In this document: positions 1 through 6,687 of the stretch, piece by piece
How the letters are laid out: each line of letters starts with the position of its first letter
Position numbering within the stretch: the stretch's first letter is position 1
Source of the DNA: an uncultured Clostridia bacterium
GTDB taxonomy: Bacteria; Bacillota; Clostridia; Christensenellales; Borkfalkiaceae
Length of the DNA stretch: 9,102 nucleotides
Reading direction: 5' to 3'
Assembly: GCA_904501815.1 (NCBI GenBank)
Contig: CAJGCN010000050.1
Span: forward strand, 1 to 9,102
Translations under genes and position numbers: made by a program
The notes under the pieces: model-generated
What the model saw: only the letters and a program-made list of their open reading frames with translations
Told to the model about the DNA's origin: nothing
Databases searched by the model: none

Positions 1-276
1 CAGGCGCGCGTGGCGGTGTCGGAATTGAAAACCGTGCTTGCTTTACTTAAAAAGTCGGGGACGGGGGAGAAAATTCGAATAGATTTTTCCGTTGTGAACG
101 ACGGGAAATATTATAACGGCGTAGCCTTTCAAGGGTTCGTCGAAGGCGTGCCGACGAGCGTACTTTCGGGCGGGCAATACGATAAGTTGATGAAGAAAAT
201 GAAAAAGAACGGGCGCGCAATCGGGTTTGCCGTGTATCTCGACGGGCTGGAACGCGCGAAAGGAGCGGAAGTATGA
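1..276 (+). CDS. hisZ: ATP phosphoribosyltransferase regulatory subunit HisZ, 3' end only
   Basis: The frame is open from the first base, so this is the C-terminal 91 residues of a gene that starts upstream of the window; the in-frame GTG at 10 is probably an internal valine. HisZ is a catalytically dead paralogue of histidyl-tRNA synthetase that joins short HisG in an octamer and is needed for its activity and histidine feedback. Visible here is the end of the class II synthetase core: YYNGVAFQGFVEG, then SGGQYDKL where HisRS normally has GGRYD, then a motif-3-like IGFAVYLDGLER. The protein stops about there, without the anticodon-binding domain of a true HisRS, which together with hisG directly downstream points to HisZ. 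Its TGA overlaps the hisG start (ATGA). Family assignment is firm; the missing N-terminus cannot be judged. Confidence 0.9.
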   Translation, partial: QARVAVSELKTVLALLKKSGTGEKIRIDFSVVNDGKYYNGVAFQGFVEGVPTSVLSGGQYDKLMKKMKKNGRAIGFAVYLDGLERAKGAEV

Positions 277-908
277 AGATATTGAACGTCGCTCTGCCTA
301 AAGGCAGACTGGGCGAAAAGGTATACGAAATGTTCGAAAAGGCGGGGCTTGGGTGTCCTGCGATTAAAGAGAATAACCGCAAGCTCGTGTTTGAAAACCC
401 TGAAATGGGGGTGCGGTATTTTTGGGTAAAGCCGTCGGACGTGGCGATTTACGTGGAGCGTGGCGCGGCGGATATCGGCGTGGCAGGTAAGGATATTTTG
501 CTCGAATATTCCCCCGACGTTTACGAATTGCTCGATTTAAAAATCGGGAAATGCGATATGGCGGTGGCGGCGAAAGAAGGGTTTCAAGACGATCGGAATA
601 AGACCTTGACCGTTGCAACGAAGTTTTCGAATATAGCAAAGCGGTATTATTCCGCGCAGGGCAGGGATATCGATATCGTGCATTTGAACGGTTCGATTGA
701 GCTTGCGCCGATTTTAGGGCTTTCCGACGTAATCGTGGATATCGTAGAAACGGGGGCGACTTTACGGGCGAATAAGCTGGAAGTGGTTGAAAAATTCCAA
801 GCTATTAGCGCGAGATTGATTGCGAATAAGGCGAATTTTAAGTTTAAGAGCGAGCGTATCGAAAAGGTGCGCGCGGAGCTTTTGAAACAGACGGAGATAG
901 AACAATGA
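273..908 (+). CDS. hisG: ATP phosphoribosyltransferase, short form (HisG)
   Basis: Catalyses the first and committed step of histidine synthesis, joining PRPP to ATP to give phosphoribosyl-ATP, in the cytoplasm. At 211 residues it is the short form, which lacks the C-terminal ACT-like regulatory domain and depends on HisZ, whose gene end lies immediately upstream. Visible signatures are ALPKGRLGEK near the N-terminus (residues 7-16), RGAADIGVAGKDIL (63-76), and the PRPP-binding loop DIVETGATLRAN at about 156-167. The ATG is preceded by AGGAG with 7-nt spacing and overlaps the hisZ stop as ATGA, so translational coupling is likely, which would help keep HisZ and HisG in balance. The end overlaps hisD in the same way. 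No truncation or odd residue is seen. Confidence 0.97.
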   Translation: MKILNVALPKGRLGEKVYEMFEKAGLGCPAIKENNRKLVFENPEMGVRYFWVKPSDVAIYVERGAADIGVAGKDILLEYSPDVYELLDLKIGKCDMAVAAKEGFQDDRNKTLTVATKFSNIAKRYYSAQGRDIDIVHLNGSIELAPILGLSDVIVDIVETGATLRANKLEVVEKFQAISARLIANKANFKFKSERIEKVRAELLKQTEIEQ

Positions 909-2185
909 TTAAGATTATTCAAGATTTATCGTCCAACCGTTCGGAAATTTTCGGGGTAGAAACGGCGAAAAAAGACGTGTCTTCTATCGTTTCGGAAATT
1001 ATTGAAGAAGTGAAAAAGGACGGGGACGGGGCGTTGTTTGCGCTGACTGAGAAGTTTGATAAGGCAAAACTTTCTTCGTTGCGGGTTTCCCAAGAAGAAA
1101 TCGAAGACGGGGTGTCGTGCGTTGAGCCTGCGTTTTTGGAAGTCCTTGAAAAAGCCGCAAAAAATATCCGCGCTTTCCACGAAAAACAAAAACGGCAAGG
1201 CTTTGAGCTTTCGGAGCAAAGCGGCGTAGTCGTAGGGCAGAAAATTTTACCCGTCGAAAGGGCGGGGCTGTACGTGCCGGGCGGTACGGCGGCGTATCCG
1301 TCTACCGTTTTAATGGACGCGATTCCTGCGAAGATAGCGGGCGTTGAACGGGTCGTGATGACCACGCCCCCCGATAAGTTTGGGAAAATCAACCCCGTGA
1401 TTTTGGCGGCGGCGAAGATAGCGGGCGTTGACGAGATTTATAAAATAGGCGGCGCGCAGGCGATTGCCGCGCTTGCTTACGGAACGGAAAGCGTGCCGAA
1501 AGTGGATAAAATCGTAGGACCGGGCAACGCGTTCGTGGCGGAAGCGAAAAAGCAAGTGTTCGGACAGGTTTCGATTGACATGATTGCAGGACCGAGCGAG
1601 ATTATGATAGTAGCGGACGGAAAAAATCGCGCGAAAGATATCGCCGCTGATTTACTCTCGCAAGCGGAACACGACAAAATGGCGAGCGCGGTGCTGGTGA
1701 CGGACGATTTGGCGTTTGCTTTAAAGGTTTCGGGCGAGATAGAAAAGCAAATCCCGCTTTTGGAACGGGCAGAGATTGCGCGCGCTTCGATTGACGAGAG
1801 TGGGAAGATTATCGTGGTACGGGATTTAGACCAAGCGTTCGAAGTGGTGAACGAGCTTGCGCCCGAGCATTTGGAAATTTGTTTGGACGAGCCTTTCCGT
1901 TATTTGGAAAAAGTGAAAAACGCAGGTTCGGTGTTCTTGGGCAGGTATTGCCCCGAAGCGCTAGGGGATTATTTTGCGGGTACGAACCACACCTTGCCCA
2001 CGAGCGGTACGGCGCGCTTTTCAAGCCCTTTGTCCGTAGACGATTTTTTGAAGAAAACGCAGTATATTTACTACGATAAGAACGCGCTGGAACGGGTGTG
2101 TAAGGACGTGGAATACTTTGCGAAAAAAGAAGGCCTGACGGCGCACGCGAAAAGTGCCGTCGTGCGGTTTGAGGACGAACAATGA
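905..2185 (+). CDS. hisD: Histidinol dehydrogenase (HisD)
   Basis: Performs the last two steps of the pathway, the NAD-dependent four-electron oxidation of L-histidinol to L-histidine through histidinal. The 426-residue length is normal. Signatures include PGGTAAYPSTVLMDA (125-139), the PGNAFVAEAK block (206-215), IAGPSEI (227-233) and LAPEHLE (318-324). By comparison with characterised HisD, the zinc ligands should be Gln253 and His256 (in SQAEHD), Asp355 (in ALGDYF) and His414 (in LTAHAK), and Glu321/His322 the catalytic pair; all are present. The start codon overlaps the hisG stop (ATGA) and has GGAG 8 nt upstream. Two 20-nt identical in-frame stretches occur within the gene (1328-1347 and 1412-1431), each encoding AKIAGV; both fall in conserved parts of the family. 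Confidence 0.97.
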   Translation: MIKIIQDLSSNRSEIFGVETAKKDVSSIVSEIIEEVKKDGDGALFALTEKFDKAKLSSLRVSQEEIEDGVSCVEPAFLEVLEKAAKNIRAFHEKQKRQGFELSEQSGVVVGQKILPVERAGLYVPGGTAAYPSTVLMDAIPAKIAGVERVVMTTPPDKFGKINPVILAAAKIAGVDEIYKIGGAQAIAALAYGTESVPKVDKIVGPGNAFVAEAKKQVFGQVSIDMIAGPSEIMIVADGKNRAKDIAADLLSQAEHDKMASAVLVTDDLAFALKVSGEIEKQIPLLERAEIARASIDESGKIIVVRDLDQAFEVVNELAPEHLEICLDEPFRYLEKVKNAGSVFLGRYCPEALGDYFAGTNHTLPTSGTARFSSPLSVDDFLKKTQYIYYDKNALERVCKDVEYFAKKEGLTAHAKSAVVRFEDEQ

Positions 2186-3246
2186 GTAAGTTTTTAACGG
2201 AAAAATATCAAAAATTAAAGCCGTATACGCCGGGCGAACAGCCCAAAGAACGGGCGTATATTAAGCTGAATACGAATGAGTCGCCCTTCCCGCCGTCGCC
2301 ACAGGCAATCGAGCGGGCGAGAGCGGAAGCGGATAAGCTGATGTTATACCCCGACCCTGAATGTAAGGAATTAGCGGGGCTCTTGGCTGAAAAATGCGGA
2401 GTTTCTAACGATTGCGTGATTTTGACGAACGGCTCCGACGAAGTGTTGAACTTTGCGTTTATGGCGTATTGCGACGGGAACACCCCCGCCGTGTTTGCGG
2501 ATATTACCTACGGGTTTTATAAGGTGTTTGCCGAACTGAACGGCGTACCCTATCGGGAAATTCCGCTTAAAGAGGATTTTTCTTTGTGCGTAGACGAGTA
2601 TATCCAAGCGGACGGGACGGTGTTTATCGCAAATCCCAACGCGCCGACGGGGCTTGCCTTGCCGAGAACGGAAATTGAACGGCTTTTAAAAGCGAACCCT
2701 AATCGCGTGGTCGTCGTGGACGAAGCGTACGTCGATTTCGGGGGAGAAAGCTGTATTCCGCTGACGGAAAAATACGGGAATTTACTCGTAGTGCAAACCT
2801 TTTCCAAATCCCGTTCAATGGCGGGTGCGCGGCTCGGGTTTGGCGTGGGCAGTCCTGCGCTTATAGAAGATTTGACGAGAGTGCGGTATTCGACGAACCC
2901 GTATAACGTGAATAAAATGACGATGGCGGCGGGGCTTGGCGCGCTCAGCGACGAGAAGTATTTTCAGGAAAATTGCAAAACGATAATCGAAAATAGGGCT
3001 TGGACGGAAAGGGAACTTGAAAAAATAGGATTCACGCTCACCCGCTCGAAAACGAATTTTATTTTCGCGAAACACGAACGGCTGGGGGGCGAAGAGCTGT
3101 ATTTAAAACTCAAAGAAAAAGGGGTTTTGGTAAGGCATTTTTCTGCGCCGAGAATTGCGGAGTATAACCGCATTACGGTAGGAAGTAAAAAAGAAATGGA
3201 AATTTTAATCGAACGGATAAAAAGTATTTTGGAGGAAACGAAATGA
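2182..3246 (+). CDS. hisC: Histidinol-phosphate aminotransferase (HisC)
   Basis: A PLP-dependent fold-type I (class I/II) aminotransferase of 354 residues that converts imidazole acetol phosphate and glutamate to L-histidinol phosphate and 2-oxoglutarate. Landmarks in order: LNTNESPF at 29-36, typical of the HisC N-terminus; LTNGSDEVL (81-89) in the PLP phosphate region; NPNAPTG (151-157); VVVDEAYVDF (177-186) with the cofactor-contacting Asp180 and Tyr183; Lys209 in QTFSKS, the expected Schiff-base lysine; Arg217 in ARLGFG; and Arg330 in NRITVG, the likely substrate-carboxylate arginine. It overlaps hisD upstream and hisB downstream by ATGA. Some HisC-like enzymes act on aromatic amino acids, but the position inside the operon makes the histidine role the clear choice. 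Confidence 0.96.
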   Translation: MSKFLTEKYQKLKPYTPGEQPKERAYIKLNTNESPFPPSPQAIERARAEADKLMLYPDPECKELAGLLAEKCGVSNDCVILTNGSDEVLNFAFMAYCDGNTPAVFADITYGFYKVFAELNGVPYREIPLKEDFSLCVDEYIQADGTVFIANPNAPTGLALPRTEIERLLKANPNRVVVVDEAYVDFGGESCIPLTEKYGNLLVVQTFSKSRSMAGARLGFGVGSPALIEDLTRVRYSTNPYNVNKMTMAAGLGALSDEKYFQENCKTIIENRAWTERELEKIGFTLTRSKTNFIFAKHERLGGEELYLKLKEKGVLVRHFSAPRIAEYNRITVGSKKEMEILIERIKSILEETK

Positions 3247-3830
3247 GAACGGCAAACATTCAAAGAAACACGAAAGAAACGCAAATTTCCCTGTCTCTTA
3301 CGGTAGACGGCAAGGGAGAATCTAAGGTTGATAGCGGTTGCGCCTTTTTAGACCACATGCTGACCTTGTTTGCAAAGCACGGCAAGTTTGATTTGGTCGT
3401 GGCTTGCACGGGGGATAAAGACGTGGATTTTCACCACACGACGGAAGATATCGGCATTTGCTTAGGGCAAGCCTTTAAAGAAGCGCTCGGGGATAAGAAA
3501 GGCATTTGCCGCTACGGCGATACTTTCTTGCCTATGGACGAAGCGCTCGTGCTTTCGGCGGTGGATATTTCAGGCAGAAGCTTTCTCGTTTGCGAGCTGG
3601 ATATCAAAGCCGATAAAGTCGGCTCGTTCGATACCGAGCTCGTCGAAGAGTTCTGGTTTGCGTTCGCAAACAATTTAGGGTGTAATTTGCATATCCGTCA
3701 GTTTTCCGGCTCGAACGCGCATCACATTATCGAAGCTACCTTTAAATCGGTGGCGCGGAGTATGCGCAAGGCAACGGCTATCGACGAGAAATTCGCAGGG
3801 GATATCCCGTCTACCAAAGGAGTGCTTTGA
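3243..3830 (+). CDS. hisB: Imidazoleglycerol-phosphate dehydratase (HisB)
   Basis: Dehydrates imidazoleglycerol phosphate to imidazole acetol phosphate, the HisC substrate. The 195-residue protein is the monofunctional dehydratase found in most bacteria; the N-terminal HAD-type histidinol-phosphatase domain of enterobacterial HisB is absent, so the phosphatase must be encoded elsewhere. Manganese-site histidine motifs are intact: DHML (His38), HHTTED (His64, His65, Glu68), LHIR (His150) and AHHIIEATFK (His160, His161, Glu164). The family block PMDEALVLSAVDISGR lies at 97-112. GGAGG stands a few nucleotides before the ATG, which overlaps the hisC stop. The gene ends TTTGATGA, where its TGA shares one base with the hisH ATG. 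Confidence 0.97.
   Translation: MRTANIQRNTKETQISLSLTVDGKGESKVDSGCAFLDHMLTLFAKHGKFDLVVACTGDKDVDFHHTTEDIGICLGQAFKEALGDKKGICRYGDTFLPMDEALVLSAVDISGRSFLVCELDIKADKVGSFDTELVEEFWFAFANNLGCNLHIRQFSGSNAHHIIEATFKSVARSMRKATAIDEKFAGDIPSTKGVL
3816..3822 (+). promoter_or_regulatory. Ribosome binding site fixing the hisH start
   Basis: AAAGGAG lies 7 nt before the ATG at 3830. A TTG in the same frame at 3827 would also open the reading frame, but its spacing is only 4 nt and HisH proteins usually begin MI-x-I-x-DYG, so the ATG at 3830 is preferred. Confidence 0.8.
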
Positions 3831-4453
3831 TGATCGTTATCGTGGACTACGGCGTGGGGAATTTGTTTTCCCTGCAAAGCTCCTTTCAAGCGATAGGCGT
3901 GAAAGCCGTCGTGTCGGGGGAAAGAGAAATAATCGAACGCGCGGAAAAAATCGTATTGCCCGGCGTCGGCGCGTTTGGCGACGCGGCGCATAAGCTCTTT
4001 TCTTCGGGGCTTGGCGAAGTCGTCGTCCGTCAAGCCAAAAAGGGAGTGCCCGTGCTCGGGATTTGCTTAGGCATGCAACTTTTATTTGAAAAAAGCTACG
4101 AATACGGCGAGCATAACGGATTAGGGCTGATTAAAGGCGAAATACGCCCGATTTCCGACGTTATTCCCGCAGGTTATAAAATCCCCCATATCGGTTGGAA
4201 TGGCTTAAATTTCGGCGAAAGAAAGAGCGATTTATTTAAATATCTCGCCGAAGGGGAGCACGTTTATTTCGTCCATTCCTTTTACGGAGCAAATTGCGAA
4301 AAAAGCGTGATTGCAACGGCGGAATACGGGGCTAAATTGACGGCGGCGGTGCAGGAAGGCAACGTGTACGGCTGTCAGTTCCACCCCGAAAAAAGCGGGG
4401 AAACGGGCTTAAAAATTTTGCGCGCGTTTGCGGAAAGGGGGGAGCAGGTATGA
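3830..4453 (+). CDS. hisH: Imidazole glycerol phosphate synthase, glutaminase subunit (HisH)
   Basis: The class I glutamine amidotransferase half of imidazole glycerol phosphate synthase: it hydrolyses glutamine and channels ammonia to HisF, encoded two genes downstream. Starting at the ATG at 3830 the protein has 207 residues and opens MIVIVDYGVGNL, the normal HisH beginning. The catalytic triad is visible: Cys79 in the nucleophile elbow LGICLGMQLLF, and His185 and Glu187 in QFHPEKSG. The LPGVGAFGDA segment (43-52) is the typical oxyanion-loop neighbourhood. The start shares one base with the hisB stop (TGATG) and the end overlaps hisA (ATGA). Length and motifs are all standard. Confidence 0.97.
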   Translation: MIVIVDYGVGNLFSLQSSFQAIGVKAVVSGEREIIERAEKIVLPGVGAFGDAAHKLFSSGLGEVVVRQAKKGVPVLGICLGMQLLFEKSYEYGEHNGLGLIKGEIRPISDVIPAGYKIPHIGWNGLNFGERKSDLFKYLAEGEHVYFVHSFYGANCEKSVIATAEYGAKLTAAVQEGNVYGCQFHPEKSGETGLKILRAFAERGEQV

Positions 4454-5163
4454 GAATATTTCCGGCAATTGATTTATTCGAAGGCAAAGCCGTACGCCTT
4501 TTCAAAGGGGACTACGCGCAAATGACGGTATACAGCGAAAACCCGATAGAAATCGCAAGGGATTTTAAAGCGCAGGGCGCGGAGTATATGCATCTCGTGG
4601 ATTTGGAAGGGGCGAAGAGCGGAGAAACGCCTAACTTGCAAACGGTGGAAAAGCTGGTTGGCGTAGGCGGGCTGTTCGTTGAAGTCGGCGGGGGAATTCG
4701 CAATATGCAAACGGTGGAAAAATACGTAAGCGTCGGCGTGGGGCGGGTGATACTCGGCACGGCGGCGGTAAACGACGAGAAGTTTTTAGACGAAGCCTTG
4801 CAAAAATACGGCGAAAAAATCGCCGTAGGCGTGGATTTAAAAGACGGTAAAGTGGCGATTAAAGGCTGGACGGAAAAATCGGAAAAGGACGGTTTGGAAT
4901 TTTGCGCTCAGCTCCAAGAAAAAGGAGTGAAGACGATTATTTGCACGGACATTTCCAAAGACGGCGCAATGCAAGGCGCAAACCACGCGTTGTATAAAAC
5001 GCTTAGCGAACGGCTGGGCGTGCAAATTATCGCTTCGGGGGGCGTTTCTTCGATAGACGATATTCTTCGGCTTTCTAAGCTTGATTTATACGGCGCAATC
5101 GTCGGTAAGGCGTATTATACGAACGCAATTTCGCTCAAAGAAGCAATACGGGTGGCAAGATGA
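4450..5163 (+). CDS. hisA: ProFAR isomerase (HisA)
   Basis: A TIM-barrel isomerase carrying out the Amadori rearrangement of ProFAR to PRFAR, the substrate of HisF-HisH. The 237-residue protein shows the two half-barrel signatures: PAIDLFEGKAVRL at 5-17 with catalytic Asp8, and VGVDLKDGKVAIKGW at 126-140 with catalytic Asp129. Phosphate-binding glycine motifs are GGGI (80-83) and SGGVSS (196-201). ICTDISKDGAMQG (164-176) is typical of HisA rather than HisF. The ATG overlaps the hisH stop and the TGA overlaps hisF, placing the two homologous barrels side by side. A 16-nt direct repeat within the gene (TGCAAACGGTGGAAAA, near 4637 and 4706) codes QTVEK twice, probably by chance codon similarity. 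The dual HisA/TrpF form (PriA) is an actinobacterial type and is not suggested here. Confidence 0.96.
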   Translation: MRIFPAIDLFEGKAVRLFKGDYAQMTVYSENPIEIARDFKAQGAEYMHLVDLEGAKSGETPNLQTVEKLVGVGGLFVEVGGGIRNMQTVEKYVSVGVGRVILGTAAVNDEKFLDEALQKYGEKIAVGVDLKDGKVAIKGWTEKSEKDGLEFCAQLQEKGVKTIICTDISKDGAMQGANHALYKTLSERLGVQIIASGGVSSIDDILRLSKLDLYGAIVGKAYYTNAISLKEAIRVAR

Positions 5164-5918
5164 TTACGAAAAGAATTATTCCCTGTTTAGACGTGAAAAA
5201 CGGCAGGGTAGTCAAAGGCGTGAACTTTCAAGGCTTAGCGGACGTTTCTTCGCCCGTTGCGCTTGGCAAATATTATTCAGACAACGGCGCGGACGAGCTC
5301 GTATTTTACGACATTACCGCTTCTTCCGACGGGCGCGCCCTGTTTACGGATATTTTACGGGAAGTCGCGAGCACGATTTTTATTCCCTTAACCGTCGGCG
5401 GCGGGATTAACACGCTGGACGATTTCGACCGCGTGTTAAAGTGCGGCGCGGATAAGGTAAGCGTAAATTCGGGCGCGATTAAAAACCCTTCGCTTATCTA
5501 CGAAGGCGCAAAACGCTACGGCGATCAATGCGTGGTTTTGTCGGTGGACGTTAAAAGGGTAGACGGAGAGTTTCGGGTGTTTGCCAAAGGCGGAAGAGAA
5601 GATACGGGCATGAACGCGCTGGAATGGATTAAACGGGGCGTAGACAACGGCGCGGGTGAAATCGTGTTGAACTCTATCGATACCGACGGGGTAAAAGGCG
5701 GGTTCGACCTTGCTATGCTTCAAGCGGTATGCGAAATCGTTTCCGTACCCGTTATCGCTTCGGGGGGCGCGGGGTGCGCGGAGCATTTCGTAGAGCTTTT
5801 TAAAAAGCTTCCCAAAGTAGACGCGGGCTTAGCCGCTTCCATTTTCCATTTCGGAGAAGTGAAAATTAACGAACTCAAAGGCTTGCTCAAAGAGAACGGA
5901 GTAAACGTAAGAATATAA
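5160..5918 (+). CDS. hisF: Imidazole glycerol phosphate synthase, cyclase subunit (HisF)
   Basis: Uses ammonia delivered by HisH to turn PRFAR into imidazoleglycerol phosphate and AICAR, the latter being recycled to purines. The 252-residue TIM barrel begins KRIIPCLDVKNGRVVKGVNF (4-23) with catalytic Asp11, and has the second catalytic Asp130 in LSVDVKR. Other marks are DITASSDGR (51-59), TVGGGIN (78-84) and SGGAG (201-205) for phosphate binding, SIDTDGVKGGFD (172-183), and the C-terminal ASIFHFGE (226-233). The ATG overlaps the hisA stop and has only a weak purine-rich Shine-Dalgarno, so translation probably depends on coupling to hisA. A 17-nt gap separates it from hisIE. Confidence 0.97.
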   Translation: MITKRIIPCLDVKNGRVVKGVNFQGLADVSSPVALGKYYSDNGADELVFYDITASSDGRALFTDILREVASTIFIPLTVGGGINTLDDFDRVLKCGADKVSVNSGAIKNPSLIYEGAKRYGDQCVVLSVDVKRVDGEFRVFAKGGREDTGMNALEWIKRGVDNGAGEIVLNSIDTDGVKGGFDLAMLQAVCEIVSVPVIASGGAGCAEHFVELFKKLPKVDAGLAASIFHFGEVKINELKGLLKENGVNVRI

Positions 5919-5935
5919 AAAAGGAGTAGAAAAAT

Positions 5936-6586
5936 ATGATAAACGTTGAAGAATTGAAGTTTGACGAAAAGGGCTTAATCCCTGCAATCGTGGTGGACGC
6001 GGTAAGCAAAAAGGTGCTTACGCTGGCGTATATGAATAAAGAGAGCTTGCAGGTTTCTATGGAAAAGGGCTTGACCTGTTTTTGGAGCAGGTCGCGCGGG
6101 GAACTGTGGTTGAAAGGGGAAACGAGCGGGAATTATCAGCATATCGTTTCGATTACGGCGGACTGCGATAAGGATGCGCTCGTCGTTATGGTGGAAAAGG
6201 ACGGACCTGCCTGCCATACGGGGGAAGAGAGTTGCTTTTTTAATTCCGTTTATGAAAACGACGAGAGAAAAGAATTTTCGCTTAGCGGGCTGTTTAAGCT
6301 GATTGAAGGCAGAAAAAAGGAAAAAACGGAAGGTTCGTACACGACCTATTTGTTTGAAAAAGGGATTGATAAAATCTTGAAAAAAGTAGGCGAAGAGAGT
6401 ACGGAAGTGATTATCGCGGCGAAAGCGGACGACAAAAAAGAAACGATTTACGAAATTGCCGACCTTGCGTATCACACGTTGGTGCTGATGATACAAATGG
6501 GGATTTCCTTAGAAGATATCCACAAAGAACTTGCTTCTCGGCACGTAATCGATAAAAAAGTAAAGCAAGAAAAAATGACGAAATAA
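5936..6586 (+). CDS. hisI: Bifunctional phosphoribosyl-AMP cyclohydrolase / phosphoribosyl-ATP pyrophosphatase (HisIE)
   Basis: A fused enzyme for steps two and three: the C-terminal HisE domain removes pyrophosphate from PR-ATP and the N-terminal HisI domain opens the adenine ring of PR-AMP. The HisI domain (about 10-105) shows LTLAYMNKES, WSRSRGELWLKGETSGN (50-66), the metal motif ADCDKDA (75-81) and GPACHTG (90-96) with a further Cys at 100; Cys77, Cys93 and Cys100 are the expected zinc ligands. The HisE domain (about 117-205) has KVGEESTEVIIAAK (150-163) and YEIADLAYH (172-180), the acidic metal-binding helices of MazG-like pyrophosphatases. The gene has its own AAGGAG 9 nt before the ATG and is the only one in the operon not overlapping its predecessor. 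It is followed by the operon terminator. Confidence 0.96.
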   Translation: MINVEELKFDEKGLIPAIVVDAVSKKVLTLAYMNKESLQVSMEKGLTCFWSRSRGELWLKGETSGNYQHIVSITADCDKDALVVMVEKDGPACHTGEESCFFNSVYENDERKEFSLSGLFKLIEGRKKEKTEGSYTTYLFEKGIDKILKKVGEESTEVIIAAKADDKKETIYEIADLAYHTLVLMIQMGISLEDIHKELASRHVIDKKVKQEKMTK

Positions 6587-6611
6587 AAAACGGCGAAAAT
6601 TCGTTTACTGT

Positions 6612-6651
6612 AAAAAATTCAAGCCCTTTCCTAAAAAGGCTTGAATTTTTT
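6612..6651 (+). terminator. Intrinsic terminator of the his operon
   Basis: A perfect 14-bp inverted repeat (arms 6612-6625 and 6638-6651; left arm AAAAAATTCAAGCC) encloses a 12-nt loop and ends in six T, 25 nt after the hisIE stop. The A6 on the left makes it potentially active in both directions. Its right arm contains the TTGAAT taken as the -35 box of the next gene. Confidence 0.9.
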
Positions 6652-6669
6652 ATTTGTATGTGGTATAAT
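6641..6669 (+). promoter_or_regulatory. Sigma-A-type promoter of the restriction-like gene
   Basis: TTGAAT (6641-6646), 17-nt spacer, TATAAT (6664-6669), with TG one base before the -10 box (extended -10). The -35 lies inside the right arm of the his terminator. Transcription should start near 6676, leaving a leader of only about 12 nt that begins at the ribosome binding site. Read from consensus only. Confidence 0.75.
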
Positions 6670-6675
6670 ATTCCA

Positions 6676-6681
6676 AAGGAG
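6676..6681 (+). promoter_or_regulatory. Ribosome binding site fixing the restriction-like gene start
   Basis: AAGGAG lies 6 nt before the ATG at 6688. An in-frame ATG at 6658 would add 10 residues but overlaps the -10 promoter box and lacks a Shine-Dalgarno, so 6688 is the start used. Confidence 0.8.
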
Positions 6682-6687
6682 AAATAT

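Noticed and set aside
10..276. Reading the first frame as a complete 88-residue gene starting at GTG 10
   Set aside because: The frame is open to the window edge and the product begins in the middle of a HisZ/HisRS-like fold with no Shine-Dalgarno; it is a truncated gene end.
919..1392. Open frame of 157 residues on the - strand opposite hisD
   Set aside because: Low-complexity Ser/Phe/Thr-rich product, antisense to conserved hisD codons, no credible start signal.
1328..1431. 20-nt perfect direct repeat (GCGAAGATAGCGGGCGTTGA at 1328 and 1412) in hisD
   Set aside because: The copies are in frame, 84 nt apart, and encode AKIAGV twice in two places where HisD proteins are conserved; protein constraint plus similar codon choice explains it.
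5975..6496. Open frame of 173 residues on the - strand opposite hisIE
   Set aside because: It mirrors a well-supported gene, has an arginine/phenylalanine-rich shadow composition and no family motif or ribosome binding site.
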